Positions 25,263 through 34,646 of a stretch of 64,000 bases of DNA are shown one piece after another; position 1 is the first letter of the stretch; every line of letters begins with the position of its first letter. A model generated the notes under the pieces. It had not been told where the DNA came from and searched no databases. It saw nothing but the letters and a program-made list of their open reading frames with translations. The stretch is from JAKVCB01 sp965243695 (GTDB taxonomy: Bacteria > Planctomycetota > Planctomycetia > Pirellulales > Lacipirellulaceae), in assembly GCA_965243695.1 (NCBI GenBank), contig CBDEWC010000015.1, forward strand, positions 1 to 64,000, in the 5' to 3' direction. Both the position numbers and the translations under genes were made by a program.

Positions 25263-26561
25263 TCACTTGACCAGGCGTGCATCAAGCCAGTTGGCATGAT
25301 CGAGTTCGTCGCCACGGTCGGCATAGTCCACCACCAGGGCAAGATGCGTGGCACCTTCGAGATCGACCGTAACGGCTTGCGGAGGGTCGCCGCCACGGAG
25401 AATTTGGCTCGCAAACGCCTCCTGCAGTTCACCCCCGCGAACAAGATAAACACGAAAGACCACACTGCCCCGCCGACCTGCAACATCATCGAGTGCCACC
25501 TCGGCTTCAAACCGCCGAAACCTGCCATCGAGCGGGTAAACGATTCGCGAGGCAGAGTGGGCTGAAATCCCGGTGAGATAACTCTTGCCATGGGACTGCA
25601 AGTGGCCCCCCAGCAAATTCTGATCGCGGCTATACGGCCAGGGAATGTTGAAATAAGGAACGTGCCGGTAATCAGCCGCCTCAGTTTGAGACAGGTATTG
25701 AAACCGTGGTCCATCGAGGGCCTGTAGAAAAACAATTTTCTCGGGGTTCTCGCCTTCAAGTTGTACTCCGCCGGGCAACACCATTTCGAACCGTTGGCCA
25801 TCCACTCTCAAACGGTTGGCGTAAAACAGCGAGCCCTCTTGAAACCCGACCGCCAACCGGGCTGTCCACTTATCGGGCAAAGCAAGTCGCGCCGGGTTGA
25901 ACACCACCGACTCCACCTGCGAGATGGAAACTCTGCGCGTCGTTGAACCGGTTTGGAGGAGAACTTCTTTGCCATTGAGCCTTAGTACCGCTGCCCGCAA
26001 ACGATCTCCGTTGTTGAAATAAACCAGGTCGGTACGCAGATCACCAGAATCACCCAACATGGGGCGTGACTTGAGGTCGCCGGACTGGCCCTGTTGACCG
26101 GACTGGCCCTGTTGACCGGACTGGCCCTGTTGACCGAACAGGACCGCTTTCACCCGTTGGCGTGGCAATTCGATTTCGTGACAGCAGTCCGTAACAACCG
26201 TGAGTGAATTCTCGTCCAGGTGAAGCGAGCCACCACTCGTCCACTTTTCTGCAGCAACGATCACGTCACCACGCTCCAGAATCACCTGGATTGATGCCCG
26301 CGGTGCAACCGGGTGTGACCAACGCACAAACGCATCGGCCGCCAGTACGTGAGGGGGCTGGTTCTCTTGAAGTGGAAGAAACACGAATTGTTGGTTATCG
26401 ACCGAAGCCAGTTGTGCCGCAAAAGATGGTCCCTCAAGGGGCACAACATCCCCAGCGTAAAGGGGGGGCCCGCTGGCAACCACACCCAGTGCCGCTGGCA
26501 ATAGGGCCACCCAGGTGATGACGCAAAAAACAGAGCGGTACCAAAAAAACAATTGGGCCAT
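25263..26561 (-). CDS. Exported NPCBM-domain protein
   Basis: The 432-residue product has a signal peptide (VITWVALLPAALG) and ends in a beta-sandwich of the NPCBM/NEW2 carbohydrate-binding type (residues 285-432, with HGKSYLTGISAHSASRIVY and FEAEVALDDVAG). The middle contains three perfect units of QQGQSG (residues 143-160) followed by a beta-rich region with FNNGDRLRA. It is probably exported and may bind sugars. It is the last gene of the MoxR/VWA series, starting six bases after the cyclase-like gene ends. Confidence 0.8.
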   Translation of the reverse strand: MAQLFFWYRSVFCVITWVALLPAALGVVASGPPLYAGDVVPLEGPSFAAQLASVDNQQFVFLPLQENQPPHVLAADAFVRWSHPVAPRASIQVILERGDVIVAAEKWTSGGSLHLDENSLTVVTDCCHEIELPRQRVKAVLFGQQGQSGQQGQSGQQGQSGDLKSRPMLGDSGDLRTDLVYFNNGDRLRAAVLRLNGKEVLLQTGSTTRRVSISQVESVVFNPARLALPDKWTARLAVGFQEGSLFYANRLRVDGQRFEMVLPGGVQLEGENPEKIVFLQALDGPRFQYLSQTEAADYRHVPYFNIPWPYSRDQNLLGGHLQSHGKSYLTGISAHSASRIVYPLDGRFRRFEAEVALDDVAGRRGSVVFRVYLVRGGELQEAFASQILRGGDPPQAVTVDLEGATHLALVVDYADRGDELDHANWLDARLVK

Positions 26562-26567
26562 TGATTG

Positions 26568-27683
26568 TTATCGCTGAAAAATGGGGACGACATTGTTGGG
26601 TGTTTGCAAAATAATACACGCCATCGCGGTGGCATACTCAGTACCAATGGAATCGTTCCACGAACCATCCTTGCGTTGGAGACCCATCAAGACATCCCGA
26701 ATCGCCGTGTACCACGTTTGCCAGCGATTGCCTCCTGTCTGCCACATCGCCTGGACACCGTAGTACTGGCCATAATAAAAATGGCCCCCTCGTCGGCTAA
26801 GTGAGGGGAGGAAGCGATCGAGGTAATCCAAGCCGTGCTCAAGCTCCGTTCCCTCATAAATTCCGGCACTGTAGAGCGCCACAACTCCAGCCGCAGAACG
26901 AGAATAACGGCTCCCGGAGGAGGACAAGGTGTAACGAAATCCCCCATCGGCATTTTGGCTTTTTTTGACATACTCAATACAGAGATCGACCGTTTCGTTG
27001 GGGACGTGAATGCCTGCATTTCGTGCAGCACGTAACGCCATAATCTGACAAATGGTGACCGACAGGTCGGCGTCGGATCGCACCGGTTCGTAGCGCCATC
27101 CCCCCTCAGCATTTTGTGTTTGTACGATCAATTCAACCGCACGGTCCAGCTTTTTGCGCAAGTCTTTTCGCTGCGACATCCCATACACTTCCGCCAGAAA
27201 CAGGGTGGCAAATCCATGGCCGTACATCGGACCGTGCAGATTGGCATCGGGAACATAAATAAACCCACTGGGCACGGTGTGCTCCAGCAAAAAACCCACC
27301 ACCTGGTCAACCTGCTGACCGTAAGGTCCGCGTCCTGGGGTACTTCCGCTGGTGAGCAAGGCCAATCCTCCCAATCCGCAGACAGCCGCATTTCGGCCCG
27401 TCCCACGAGTCGCGAAGGCACCATCCTCGACCTGCTGCTGTGCCAGGTAAGCAAGGCCAGCTTCAATGGCAGGTACCGCAGGCAACATCAAGTCAACAGC
27501 CGACTGCTCGGCATCTGACACGGCCGGTTGCGCCCACAACGGGATCGACACTAACCAACCACCCAGCCAAACCAGCAACGGAAAGCAAAGCCAGCGACCG
27601 GTAGCGTAGATTTTGCAAACCGCAAATACCGATGGCTGCCCAGAGGTTCGCATAGCAAACCGTGTGATGTGGCTACCGGACAT
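26568..27683 (-). CDS. Prenyltransferase/squalene-cyclase repeat protein
   Basis: The 371-residue product is an alpha/alpha-barrel protein with repeats of the QxxxGGW type: QQVEDGAFAT, QTQNAEGGWRY, KSQNADGGFRY and QRKDGSWN. A membrane or signal segment (WLCFPLLVWLGGWLVSIPLW) precedes it. The ATG at 27683 overlaps the end of the previous gene by 11 bases and is preferred to an upstream ATG at 27758. The acidic cyclase motif DxDD is not seen, so it is likely a structural or binding relative rather than a terpene cyclase. Confidence 0.85.
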   Translation of the reverse strand: MSGSHITRFAMRTSGQPSVFAVCKIYATGRWLCFPLLVWLGGWLVSIPLWAQPAVSDAEQSAVDLMLPAVPAIEAGLAYLAQQQVEDGAFATRGTGRNAAVCGLGGLALLTSGSTPGRGPYGQQVDQVVGFLLEHTVPSGFIYVPDANLHGPMYGHGFATLFLAEVYGMSQRKDLRKKLDRAVELIVQTQNAEGGWRYEPVRSDADLSVTICQIMALRAARNAGIHVPNETVDLCIEYVKKSQNADGGFRYTLSSSGSRYSRSAAGVVALYSAGIYEGTELEHGLDYLDRFLPSLSRRGGHFYYGQYYGVQAMWQTGGNRWQTWYTAIRDVLMGLQRKDGSWNDSIGTEYATAMACIILQTPNNVVPIFQR

Positions 27684-28419
27684 CGCCGTCCTCTCGGTCT
27701 TCAGCCAGGCGGCGAAAATATTTTTCGATTTCAAGCTTGTATTTGGGAAGGAATTCATCCGTAGGTGCCTGGATCAACTGTTCACGGACCCGCTCAGGAA
27801 GATGTCCCCAAAGATCCTTCAACAATTGTTGCCAATCGGGAGTGTCGACCGACTCGACCTCACCATCGTTGACCCGTGCCGTTGAATCTTGTGCGGCCGC
27901 TGCCCCTTTTCCAGCCGGCGAGTTTTTTTTGCCATCCGGTTTGCCAGGCTTCCGGACCCGATCCTGGGAGCGACGACTGGTGACCTGCTGGCGCTGCTGG
28001 TTCTCGCGGGATGACTGGCACTGCTTCTCCAACTGGGCAATCAAAGCATCGAGGTCCCGAACCACCCTCACCTGGATCGGCCGGGCCGGTTCGGTCGTGT
28101 CGTGACCGGCGAGCAGTTGCTGTGCCTGACACATAGCATCTCGCACCCGTTGTAGGGGAGAGTTTGCTGGCCCCACATCCTCTCCCCCATCTGCGGAAGA
28201 TGACCCCTTCGTCGGAACCGACTCCGCAGGTTGCGGGCCGCTTGGTTCGTGGCCGGGAACGGCGAACAAGTCTGGCCCCAGGTCCTCCAGCAAACCATCA
28301 CCGAGCGACTCGCCAACTGGCCGGTTGACCGGTGTTTCTGCTGCCCCCAGAGCCGCCGCTCCGATGAGAACCAACGGAACCACCAAAACCCACGCGAATG
28401 GAAACACCATCGGAGTCAT
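27673..28419 (-). CDS. Exported protein of unknown function in the VWA operon
   Basis: The ATG at 28419 gives a signal peptide (FPFAWVLVVPLVLIGAAALG) and 248 residues; earlier in-frame starts exist. The middle is low-complexity and charged, with a coiled coil (DLDALIAQLEKQCQSSRENQ). The C-terminus WGHLPERVREQLIQ and FLPKYKLEIEKYFRRLAE forms a conserved-looking helical end. No domain was recognised. It overlaps the next gene by 11 bases, so the two are probably translated together. Confidence 0.75.
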   Translation of the reverse strand: MTPMVFPFAWVLVVPLVLIGAAALGAAETPVNRPVGESLGDGLLEDLGPDLFAVPGHEPSGPQPAESVPTKGSSSADGGEDVGPANSPLQRVRDAMCQAQQLLAGHDTTEPARPIQVRVVRDLDALIAQLEKQCQSSRENQQRQQVTSRRSQDRVRKPGKPDGKKNSPAGKGAAAAQDSTARVNDGEVESVDTPDWQQLLKDLWGHLPERVREQLIQAPTDEFLPKYKLEIEKYFRRLAEDREDGDVR

Positions 28420-28524
28420 CCTGGTTGAGCAAAAACAAAAATGGAGTAAGGTTCGGTCCATGTTGGTTACTTCTCGGAAACAAGCTTCTGCCCACAGGCA
28501 ATCCTGGTACGTCCTACGGGCAAT

Positions 28525-28572
28525 CATGGTACGTCGGTCTCATGGTACGTCGGTCTCATGGTACGTCGGTCT
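28525..28572. repeat. Tandem repeat, 16-bp unit, three perfect copies
   Basis: The unit catggtacgtcggtct is repeated at 28525, 28541 and 28557, with a decayed related stretch before it (28504-28524). The TGA of the 1188-residue gene at 28556-28558 lies within the array. Confidence 0.95.
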
Positions 28573-31500
28573 CAGTGGGCGGCTTCTGGTCGGACAGCTC
28601 CCGGTCGAATTGCTCAAAGAGCTCCTGCAAGTCCTTGGTCTCGTTCTGATCCTCGGGTGCGTTGTTGTCATTATTTCGCGCAAGGATCTCCAATACCAGC
28701 TGTGCGAGATCGCCCTGCTCTTCGGCCAGTTGTTCGCCAGCGGTGGCGCCTAGCTCGGTTCGCTCGTTGAGCTCTGCTTGCATGGCCCGCAGCAGTTTCA
28801 ATTCGGCCAACTGAAGCTGCGCTCCTTGCTCCGGATTTCCCGCCTGCTCACCTGGCTGGCCCCCTGGCTGGCCTTCTCCCCCTGGATCGTCCTCATCGTC
28901 AGAAGGAGGATCGACCTGGAGTGCACTGGCCATTTGCTGCAAACGATTTAAAGCCTTGGTCTCGGACACCTGGGTTGGGTTTGCAGTCTGCTGCTGCCTC
29001 AGCAACTGGGTCGCCTGCTGAAGGTTGTCACCCGTTTGGGAGAGTGCAAATTGAAACGCACCTAGAGTCTTGGCCAGTTCTTTCCACTGCTGGACTTGAT
29101 GGACCAGCTGCGATTCTTGACGGGCCAGCTCTCCGACTGCTTCGGCTTGCTCAACCGAGAGTTTACGGTCGGCTTCGCGTTGTTGATCAAAATTCCGGGT
29201 CTGGTCGAGCACGTCGACTTGCGTTGCAATCGCGACTCGAATTGCTTCTCGCAACTCTTCGCTTTGTTGCTGAGCCAGTTCTTGTTCAGCCTGTCGCCGG
29301 GCATCGGCAAGTTGCCGGGCTGCCTCATCCAGATTTTTTTTCGCAGCTCGCGCCTGTTTTCCCGAAGGGGGCTCTGCGGAAGTTTGTAACTGACTGCCTG
29401 CCTGGTTTGCATTTTGACCAGCCTGGTCTGCCTGCAACCGTTTTAATTGGCGCGCGAGTGTCCAGGTGCGCTCGGCAAGTTCTTGCGATTGCCTGGTAAG
29501 TTCTTGCTTCTTTTGGATTGTTTGGGCATCGTGCGAAGGCGATTCACTCGATGCAATCTTGTCCCGTAACTGGCCCAGTTGATTTTGCAAGTCCGCCAGT
29601 TTACGCTCTGCCTCTCGCAGACCTTCGACTCGTTTTTTCAAATCTTGTTCGCGTCGGTTCCGGAGTTCCTCGAGTAGATATTCAAGATCCTCGACAACTT
29701 GTTCTTGAAGTTCGTTTGCGAGTCCCACATGGTTTTGACGAAGTTGCCGAGTGGCGTCCCGCAGCTTGACTCCCGTACCACGCTGTCGTGCAACCGTCAC
29801 GGCATTGGCCATCGTTTCGGCAACGTCCGAGGGCACTTCGGCCTCATTATGACTCGCATTTGCAATATCGCGCATCAGCTTTTCAAACCGCCGGCTCAGC
29901 TCGGACTGGCCCTCGGCAACCTGCCCCCGTAGTTCAGCAGCAGACCTGGCTTCGGCTTGCTCGGTCTGCAAATTATCGGTCATGGTCTCCTCGCGGGTAC
30001 GATCCCGCAGCTCGAGCTGACGGTCCCGAAGCTGGACAACCTCGCGGGCAAAACGCTCATGACCAGCCCACTGCGCCAATTCATCGAGCAACTTTTCCAG
30101 CGTGTCGATCACCGCTGCTTGCCCAGCAGCCGCCGAGGTAAAATTGTCGCCAAGTTCACTCGTCGCACTTTCTGGATCGTCAACGAACCGTCGCGCGGAC
30201 GCGAGGTCATGACCAACCTGCCTTAGCGGTCCGGCCGTCAAGGTCGCCAACTCGGTTTTGACCCTTCCGATACGCTGAACCACCGGTAAGGCCTCCAATT
30301 GATTGATTTCCAACTCGCGGGCCAAAGCGGCCAGATCGGCTGGAATTGCTTCGCGTGAATCTCCAAGTTGTCGAGCAATACGACGCTGAGTGAACTCGGT
30401 AGCCAGCAGTGCCGCATGGTTCAATTCTGCCAACTGGCCAGCCGAATCGACTCCAAGAGCAAGGCGATCAACACTTTCGCGCATCGCGCGCTGAAGCTGA
30501 AGGGCCTGCTCAAGTCGACGGGCAATTTGGCCAAGACGGTCGGCAATACGTTGCGCCAAATCATCCTGCGTGATGATCGTGAGCCGGCGGGGAGTAGCCG
30601 CCTGGCTTGTGCCGGGACGATAATCTGAAGCACGGGCGAGCAGGGTGATTTGATCCCCAGGCTGCAGCCCAAGACCTTCCAGCGGCCAGTCGATCCCGGC
30701 GGTGCGCACCTCGCCGGGCTGGTCCTCAAACGGGCCGGCCAGACCGGTGACGCGGTCAGGCCCGGCGTACAAATCGATCACTTCTTCGGCTGTTTGCCCG
30801 GCCCGCAAAAAGGCAACTTCGATTGTGCGAATTCTCAAGTTGTCGGTAGCATTCACTCCGAGCGGAACCACCGCCTGGGGAACCACCCACAAATCGGTCA
30901 CGGGAGCTGCCCACGACACGAGCGGTGGCGAATCGTTGACGACACGAACCTGCCAGCGATCCGTGGCGCCAATCAGGCCACGAGCATCTTCAAATTCCAT
31001 CCAGTACGCGCCCGACTTACTGGCAATCCAGGCAGGTCTGCCCAAGCGAAACTCCTGCAGCGTCTCCTCCCTGGCCGAACGGGTCGACGGGATCAGCATC
31101 TTCTTCCCAGAATCAAAACAGAGTCGAGACTTTCCGACAGCACGATCGACTCCCACGGTCAGTTCAATCTCGGTTCCTTCCAAGAGATGCATATTTTTTT
31201 CTGCCGCGGTGGTCGGCAACCCGGTATAGGCCGGCGGAGTGATCAGAAGCTTTAGCGAAGCCATCTGTGGCGGCTCGACCACCTCGACAAACTGCCACGG
31301 CATACGACGATCATCGCCCCCGCTAGCACGAAACTCAAACGAGCGTGCCACCGAATCAAGGCGAGCGACCATCATGTCGCCAATTTGCTGCATGCGAACA
31401 GACTCAAGCCGACTCCCAAGGTCCGTTTCATGGCGGTAATGGATTTCAACCTGCTGGGGAAGTTTGCCACGCTGATCGACTAACTCCACTTCAAAAGGCT

Positions 31501-32122
31501 GCCCTACCGCCAGGCGCAGGGGGGGATCTTTAAATTTGAGCTGATGAATTCGAGGCCATTCGGTTGACCCCAACGGCAGAACAAGACGACGAAAGGCGGT
31601 CCCCACACTGGAAGAATCGATCAGAATGGCCCCAAGGACAACCACCAAGACAAGCACGACTGCCCCGGAAGCACGAAAAAGGGGCCGCCCATCGACAATC
31701 CGAGCCAGTGGCAGCTCTTCAACCACGGTCGAGGTCTCGGTCACAACGGCCCGCCGAAGCACCGGTGAACCGGCTGTCAGATCGTGTTCAGCCTGCTGAA
31801 GAAAATCCAGCGAACTCGAAAGCCGATCGTTCAGTTGAGGAAAGGCAGACTCGATACGTTGTGACACTGCCAGGGTGGAAATGGGGCGTCGCCAGAACGG
31901 AATCAGCAACCGCCAGGCCGACCAGATTGCAATACCTACCAGAATTGTGGTCGCCATCAGTCGCAAACCTGGATCCCAATAGCGAAACAGGTAGTCCGCC
32001 AACCCCAGTATGCAAGCCGTAGCCAGGATGACTGCGGCTACCCAGCAGATGCCAGTCGCAGTACGATGCCACACCAGCCGGCGACGAATCGTGTCGACGT
32101 TTCGGACAATCGAATGGGGCAT
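28556..32122 (-). CDS. Giant membrane-anchored coiled-coil protein, DUF4175-like
   Basis: The 1188-residue product from the ATG at 32122 has two membrane helices near its N-terminus (WVAAVILATACILGL, then ATTILVGIAIW), a third near residue 150 (VVLVLVVVLGAILI), then an extracytoplasmic beta-rich part to about residue 520. The second half is a very long, charged coiled coil rich in Arg, Gln and Glu (RDRQLELRDRTREE, AERKLADLQNQLGQL). It resembles large DUF4175-type proteins that accompany MoxR/VWA clusters. The role is unknown but envelope-spanning. The chosen start avoids an upstream stretch overlapping no feature. The stop falls in a 16-bp tandem repeat. Confidence 0.8.
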   Translation of the reverse strand: MPHSIVRNVDTIRRRLVWHRTATGICWVAAVILATACILGLADYLFRYWDPGLRLMATTILVGIAIWSAWRLLIPFWRRPISTLAVSQRIESAFPQLNDRLSSSLDFLQQAEHDLTAGSPVLRRAVVTETSTVVEELPLARIVDGRPLFRASGAVVLVLVVVLGAILIDSSSVGTAFRRLVLPLGSTEWPRIHQLKFKDPPLRLAVGQPFEVELVDQRGKLPQQVEIHYRHETDLGSRLESVRMQQIGDMMVARLDSVARSFEFRASGGDDRRMPWQFVEVVEPPQMASLKLLITPPAYTGLPTTAAEKNMHLLEGTEIELTVGVDRAVGKSRLCFDSGKKMLIPSTRSAREETLQEFRLGRPAWIASKSGAYWMEFEDARGLIGATDRWQVRVVNDSPPLVSWAAPVTDLWVVPQAVVPLGVNATDNLRIRTIEVAFLRAGQTAEEVIDLYAGPDRVTGLAGPFEDQPGEVRTAGIDWPLEGLGLQPGDQITLLARASDYRPGTSQAATPRRLTIITQDDLAQRIADRLGQIARRLEQALQLQRAMRESVDRLALGVDSAGQLAELNHAALLATEFTQRRIARQLGDSREAIPADLAALARELEINQLEALPVVQRIGRVKTELATLTAGPLRQVGHDLASARRFVDDPESATSELGDNFTSAAAGQAAVIDTLEKLLDELAQWAGHERFAREVVQLRDRQLELRDRTREETMTDNLQTEQAEARSAAELRGQVAEGQSELSRRFEKLMRDIANASHNEAEVPSDVAETMANAVTVARQRGTGVKLRDATRQLRQNHVGLANELQEQVVEDLEYLLEELRNRREQDLKKRVEGLREAERKLADLQNQLGQLRDKIASSESPSHDAQTIQKKQELTRQSQELAERTWTLARQLKRLQADQAGQNANQAGSQLQTSAEPPSGKQARAAKKNLDEAARQLADARRQAEQELAQQQSEELREAIRVAIATQVDVLDQTRNFDQQREADRKLSVEQAEAVGELARQESQLVHQVQQWKELAKTLGAFQFALSQTGDNLQQATQLLRQQQTANPTQVSETKALNRLQQMASALQVDPPSDDEDDPGGEGQPGGQPGEQAGNPEQGAQLQLAELKLLRAMQAELNERTELGATAGEQLAEEQGDLAQLVLEILARNNDNNAPEDQNETKDLQELFEQFDRELSDQKPPTETDVP

Positions 32123-32273
32123 GGCAAGCACCGTTCCAGGTTCAAGCAGACAACAACCTTGGTAAAAAAGTAACACACCTATCTGGACATGGTTCCCTCT
32201 GACCAACCATTATCGAGTTGCAACGCTCCGGCCAGAAGGGACATAAATCATTATCGCGAGTATGATCGCTTCA

Positions 32274-34646
32274 CTACAACATTCCTACTCTCCGTCTCAC
32301 AATCCATTCGGCAATGAGCAGTGTCAGCAGCAGGGCCAAAACGGCAGGGTGATTCCAAAGGGCCACCGGTGGCAAACTTTCAGTGGCAATCCGCCGCCCC
32401 GCTGGCAATGCATCAAGCAACGTATGGGCCATTTCGAACGTAAAGAACTGCCCATGGGTCGTGTTGACTGCACTGGTCAAGGTGGCTCGATCCATCTCGG
32501 ATTGGGCAAATTCACCCGGAGGCCTTTTGACCACAAATTGGGCAGTCGGGGTCTCTTCCGGCAAAGTGGGCTCAACCAGCATCAGTCGGTAAGTTCCGGG
32601 TGCGAGCCCGGTCAACACTCCTGAGTAGATATTGCGAGTCGCCTGATTTTGCGCAAGCGTCACCCGCTGCCTGGAGAGTCCTGGTGCCTCCAACAGCACA
32701 GTCGCGCTATTCTGAAGCGGCGCCGCTTGGCGATCGCCAAGGCGAAGTTGGATTTCCACCGGCTGGTCCCGCGTGTATTCTTGCCGGTCGACTGCAAGTT
32801 CAACATTGCCGGCACTCTCAAGTTTGGACCGGGCAAGAAAACGAATCGTTTGCACCCAGTAGCGGGCAAAAAACAGGTCGCCAGTACGGAATCGCCACCG
32901 CCAGGTTGCGTCGGTCGCATGAAACAGCACTCGTCCGTTACCAAAGTACTGAAAGCAAATGGCGGGAAGATTCTGGCCATTGGCCCCGCGGCGAGTGGGA
33001 TGTTCGGCGAGGACCTGGGCAGCCGGTTTCAATCGTCCCACCTCGGCTAACCAATAGATCGGAGGTAAGTTGCGCCACATTTCGTCAGTCGTCTCAAACG
33101 ATTCTCCCAGTTGCATCGCCGAGCTGCGCAGGCCAAGCGGAGTAAGCTGGGGCGAAAATCCTGCGGTTGAGTCATGTGGATCGTCGCCATATCGGGCTGA
33201 ACGGATGTCAACAGGCAGCAGCAGCGAAACGGCAGAAATGCCGCCGTATCCCCACGGCATAAACCGGGGTCCTGCCAGGAATGCAATTCCCCCGCCCTTT
33301 TCTTCAACGAGCGCCTGGAGGTTTGGCCAAACAGAACCTGGCAGGAGTTGAGGATCGGTATCCCCAAACAGCACGACGTCATACTCAAACAGTGCGTCAC
33401 GTCCTACGGGAAATGCCGGCAAGGCCACGCGATCCTGAGCCACATAATCGGCATCCGCCTGTTGCAGGTAGGTCGACAACTCGATGCTCGGATCGCGGGA
33501 GAGGAGCGTCTTGAGGTAGCGAAATTCGTAGCTCGGATAACCCTGCACGAACAATACACGGATTTTTTCGTCGCGTACGGTAATCGTGTGTTGTTGCCGA
33601 TTATTCTCCAGGTTGATTTCATCGTCTTGAGGCTCAATCTCAAGGACGTACTGAAATTCACCCGGCCTGGTAGGCCGGTGCGTCAGTTGTACCAGTGCTG
33701 CTTCCCCGGAAGATCCCACACGAACCTGCTGTTCTGCGAGTACCTCGGACTGACCTGAATGCCGCAAAACGACCCGAACCTCTTCATTTGCGATTCCGTG
33801 GGCCTGGACGGTGGCACGAAAACTTATCCAGTCGTCGACAAACACGACATCCTCGACAAGGAGACCTGTCAATTCGAGATCGCGTGGTGGTTGATCGCTC
33901 CCCAGGCCAACCGCATACAAAGGGACTCCCCGACGACGAGCAATCTGGGCAGCGTAGTCCAACGATTTGCCTGCCGTGTTGACACCATCGGTCAACAGGA
34001 TCAAGGCCGCTGGTGGCCCGTTTGGATAATCACCCATCGCGTGAACCACCGCATCCCCGAGTCGTGTTGATTGGGCCGTTTCACTTTCGGTCGTGAGCCT
34101 CTCTGTGGATGCAACTTGCTGAGGCAACTCTCCATCGATTCGCTCAACACCACTGGCAACCTGGTAGAGGTGAAGTTCGTATTGTTCTTCAAGTTTTCGC
34201 AACAACTCTCCCTGGTCGCCAGCGACAATTTGCTTGGCAAGATTGATTCTTGTCGGCTCGTCAATTCCCAGATCCAGCAGTTTCTGGTTCAATCCCGGCG
34301 GGTACGTATCGGAAATCTGCATACTTGCCGATCGATCCACAAGGACCGCAATCCCCGGAGGAGCCGTTCGTTTCAGCACGATGGCAACTTGGGTCAACAT
34401 CAACAGTAGCAGGCCAATCACAGCAAGTCGCAACGTCGCCAACCCGACCCGCAGGCTGCGATTGGCGCTACTCTTTTCTCGGGCGTAGAAAAATGTGACG
34501 CACCCCACCAATACCAAAAACGACAACAAAGTTACCCAGGGTGGCCACGGCCAGGTCCACTGAAGCTCAGCCGTAACCGTCTCATTCGTGTTGCTGTAAG
34601 GCCCACTCCACCATGCGGCAAGCCAGTCTGGTAAACGGCGTGTCAT
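32274..34646 (-). CDS. VWA-domain membrane protein
   Basis: The 790-residue product has two N-terminal membrane helices (VTLLSFLVLVGCVTFFY and LAVIGLLLLMLTQVAIV), a von Willebrand A domain with the metal site DRSASMQ and LLTDGVNTAG, a middle domain with an amidotransferase-like stretch (VLFVQGYPSYEFRYLK), and a last helix LALLLTLLIAEWIV. Both ends are therefore membrane-anchored. It overlaps the preceding gene by four bases (ATGA), so they are coupled. Partnership with MoxR is expected from the family context. Confidence 0.88.
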   Translation of the reverse strand: MTRRLPDWLAAWWSGPYSNTNETVTAELQWTWPWPPWVTLLSFLVLVGCVTFFYAREKSSANRSLRVGLATLRLAVIGLLLLMLTQVAIVLKRTAPPGIAVLVDRSASMQISDTYPPGLNQKLLDLGIDEPTRINLAKQIVAGDQGELLRKLEEQYELHLYQVASGVERIDGELPQQVASTERLTTESETAQSTRLGDAVVHAMGDYPNGPPAALILLTDGVNTAGKSLDYAAQIARRRGVPLYAVGLGSDQPPRDLELTGLLVEDVVFVDDWISFRATVQAHGIANEEVRVVLRHSGQSEVLAEQQVRVGSSGEAALVQLTHRPTRPGEFQYVLEIEPQDDEINLENNRQQHTITVRDEKIRVLFVQGYPSYEFRYLKTLLSRDPSIELSTYLQQADADYVAQDRVALPAFPVGRDALFEYDVVLFGDTDPQLLPGSVWPNLQALVEEKGGGIAFLAGPRFMPWGYGGISAVSLLLPVDIRSARYGDDPHDSTAGFSPQLTPLGLRSSAMQLGESFETTDEMWRNLPPIYWLAEVGRLKPAAQVLAEHPTRRGANGQNLPAICFQYFGNGRVLFHATDATWRWRFRTGDLFFARYWVQTIRFLARSKLESAGNVELAVDRQEYTRDQPVEIQLRLGDRQAAPLQNSATVLLEAPGLSRQRVTLAQNQATRNIYSGVLTGLAPGTYRLMLVEPTLPEETPTAQFVVKRPPGEFAQSEMDRATLTSAVNTTHGQFFTFEMAHTLLDALPAGRRIATESLPPVALWNHPAVLALLLTLLIAEWIVRRRVGML

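Noticed and set aside
26568..27683. Terpene or hopanoid cyclase
   Set aside because: Repeats of the family are present but the acidic DxDD catalytic motif is missing and the length is about half that of a cyclase.
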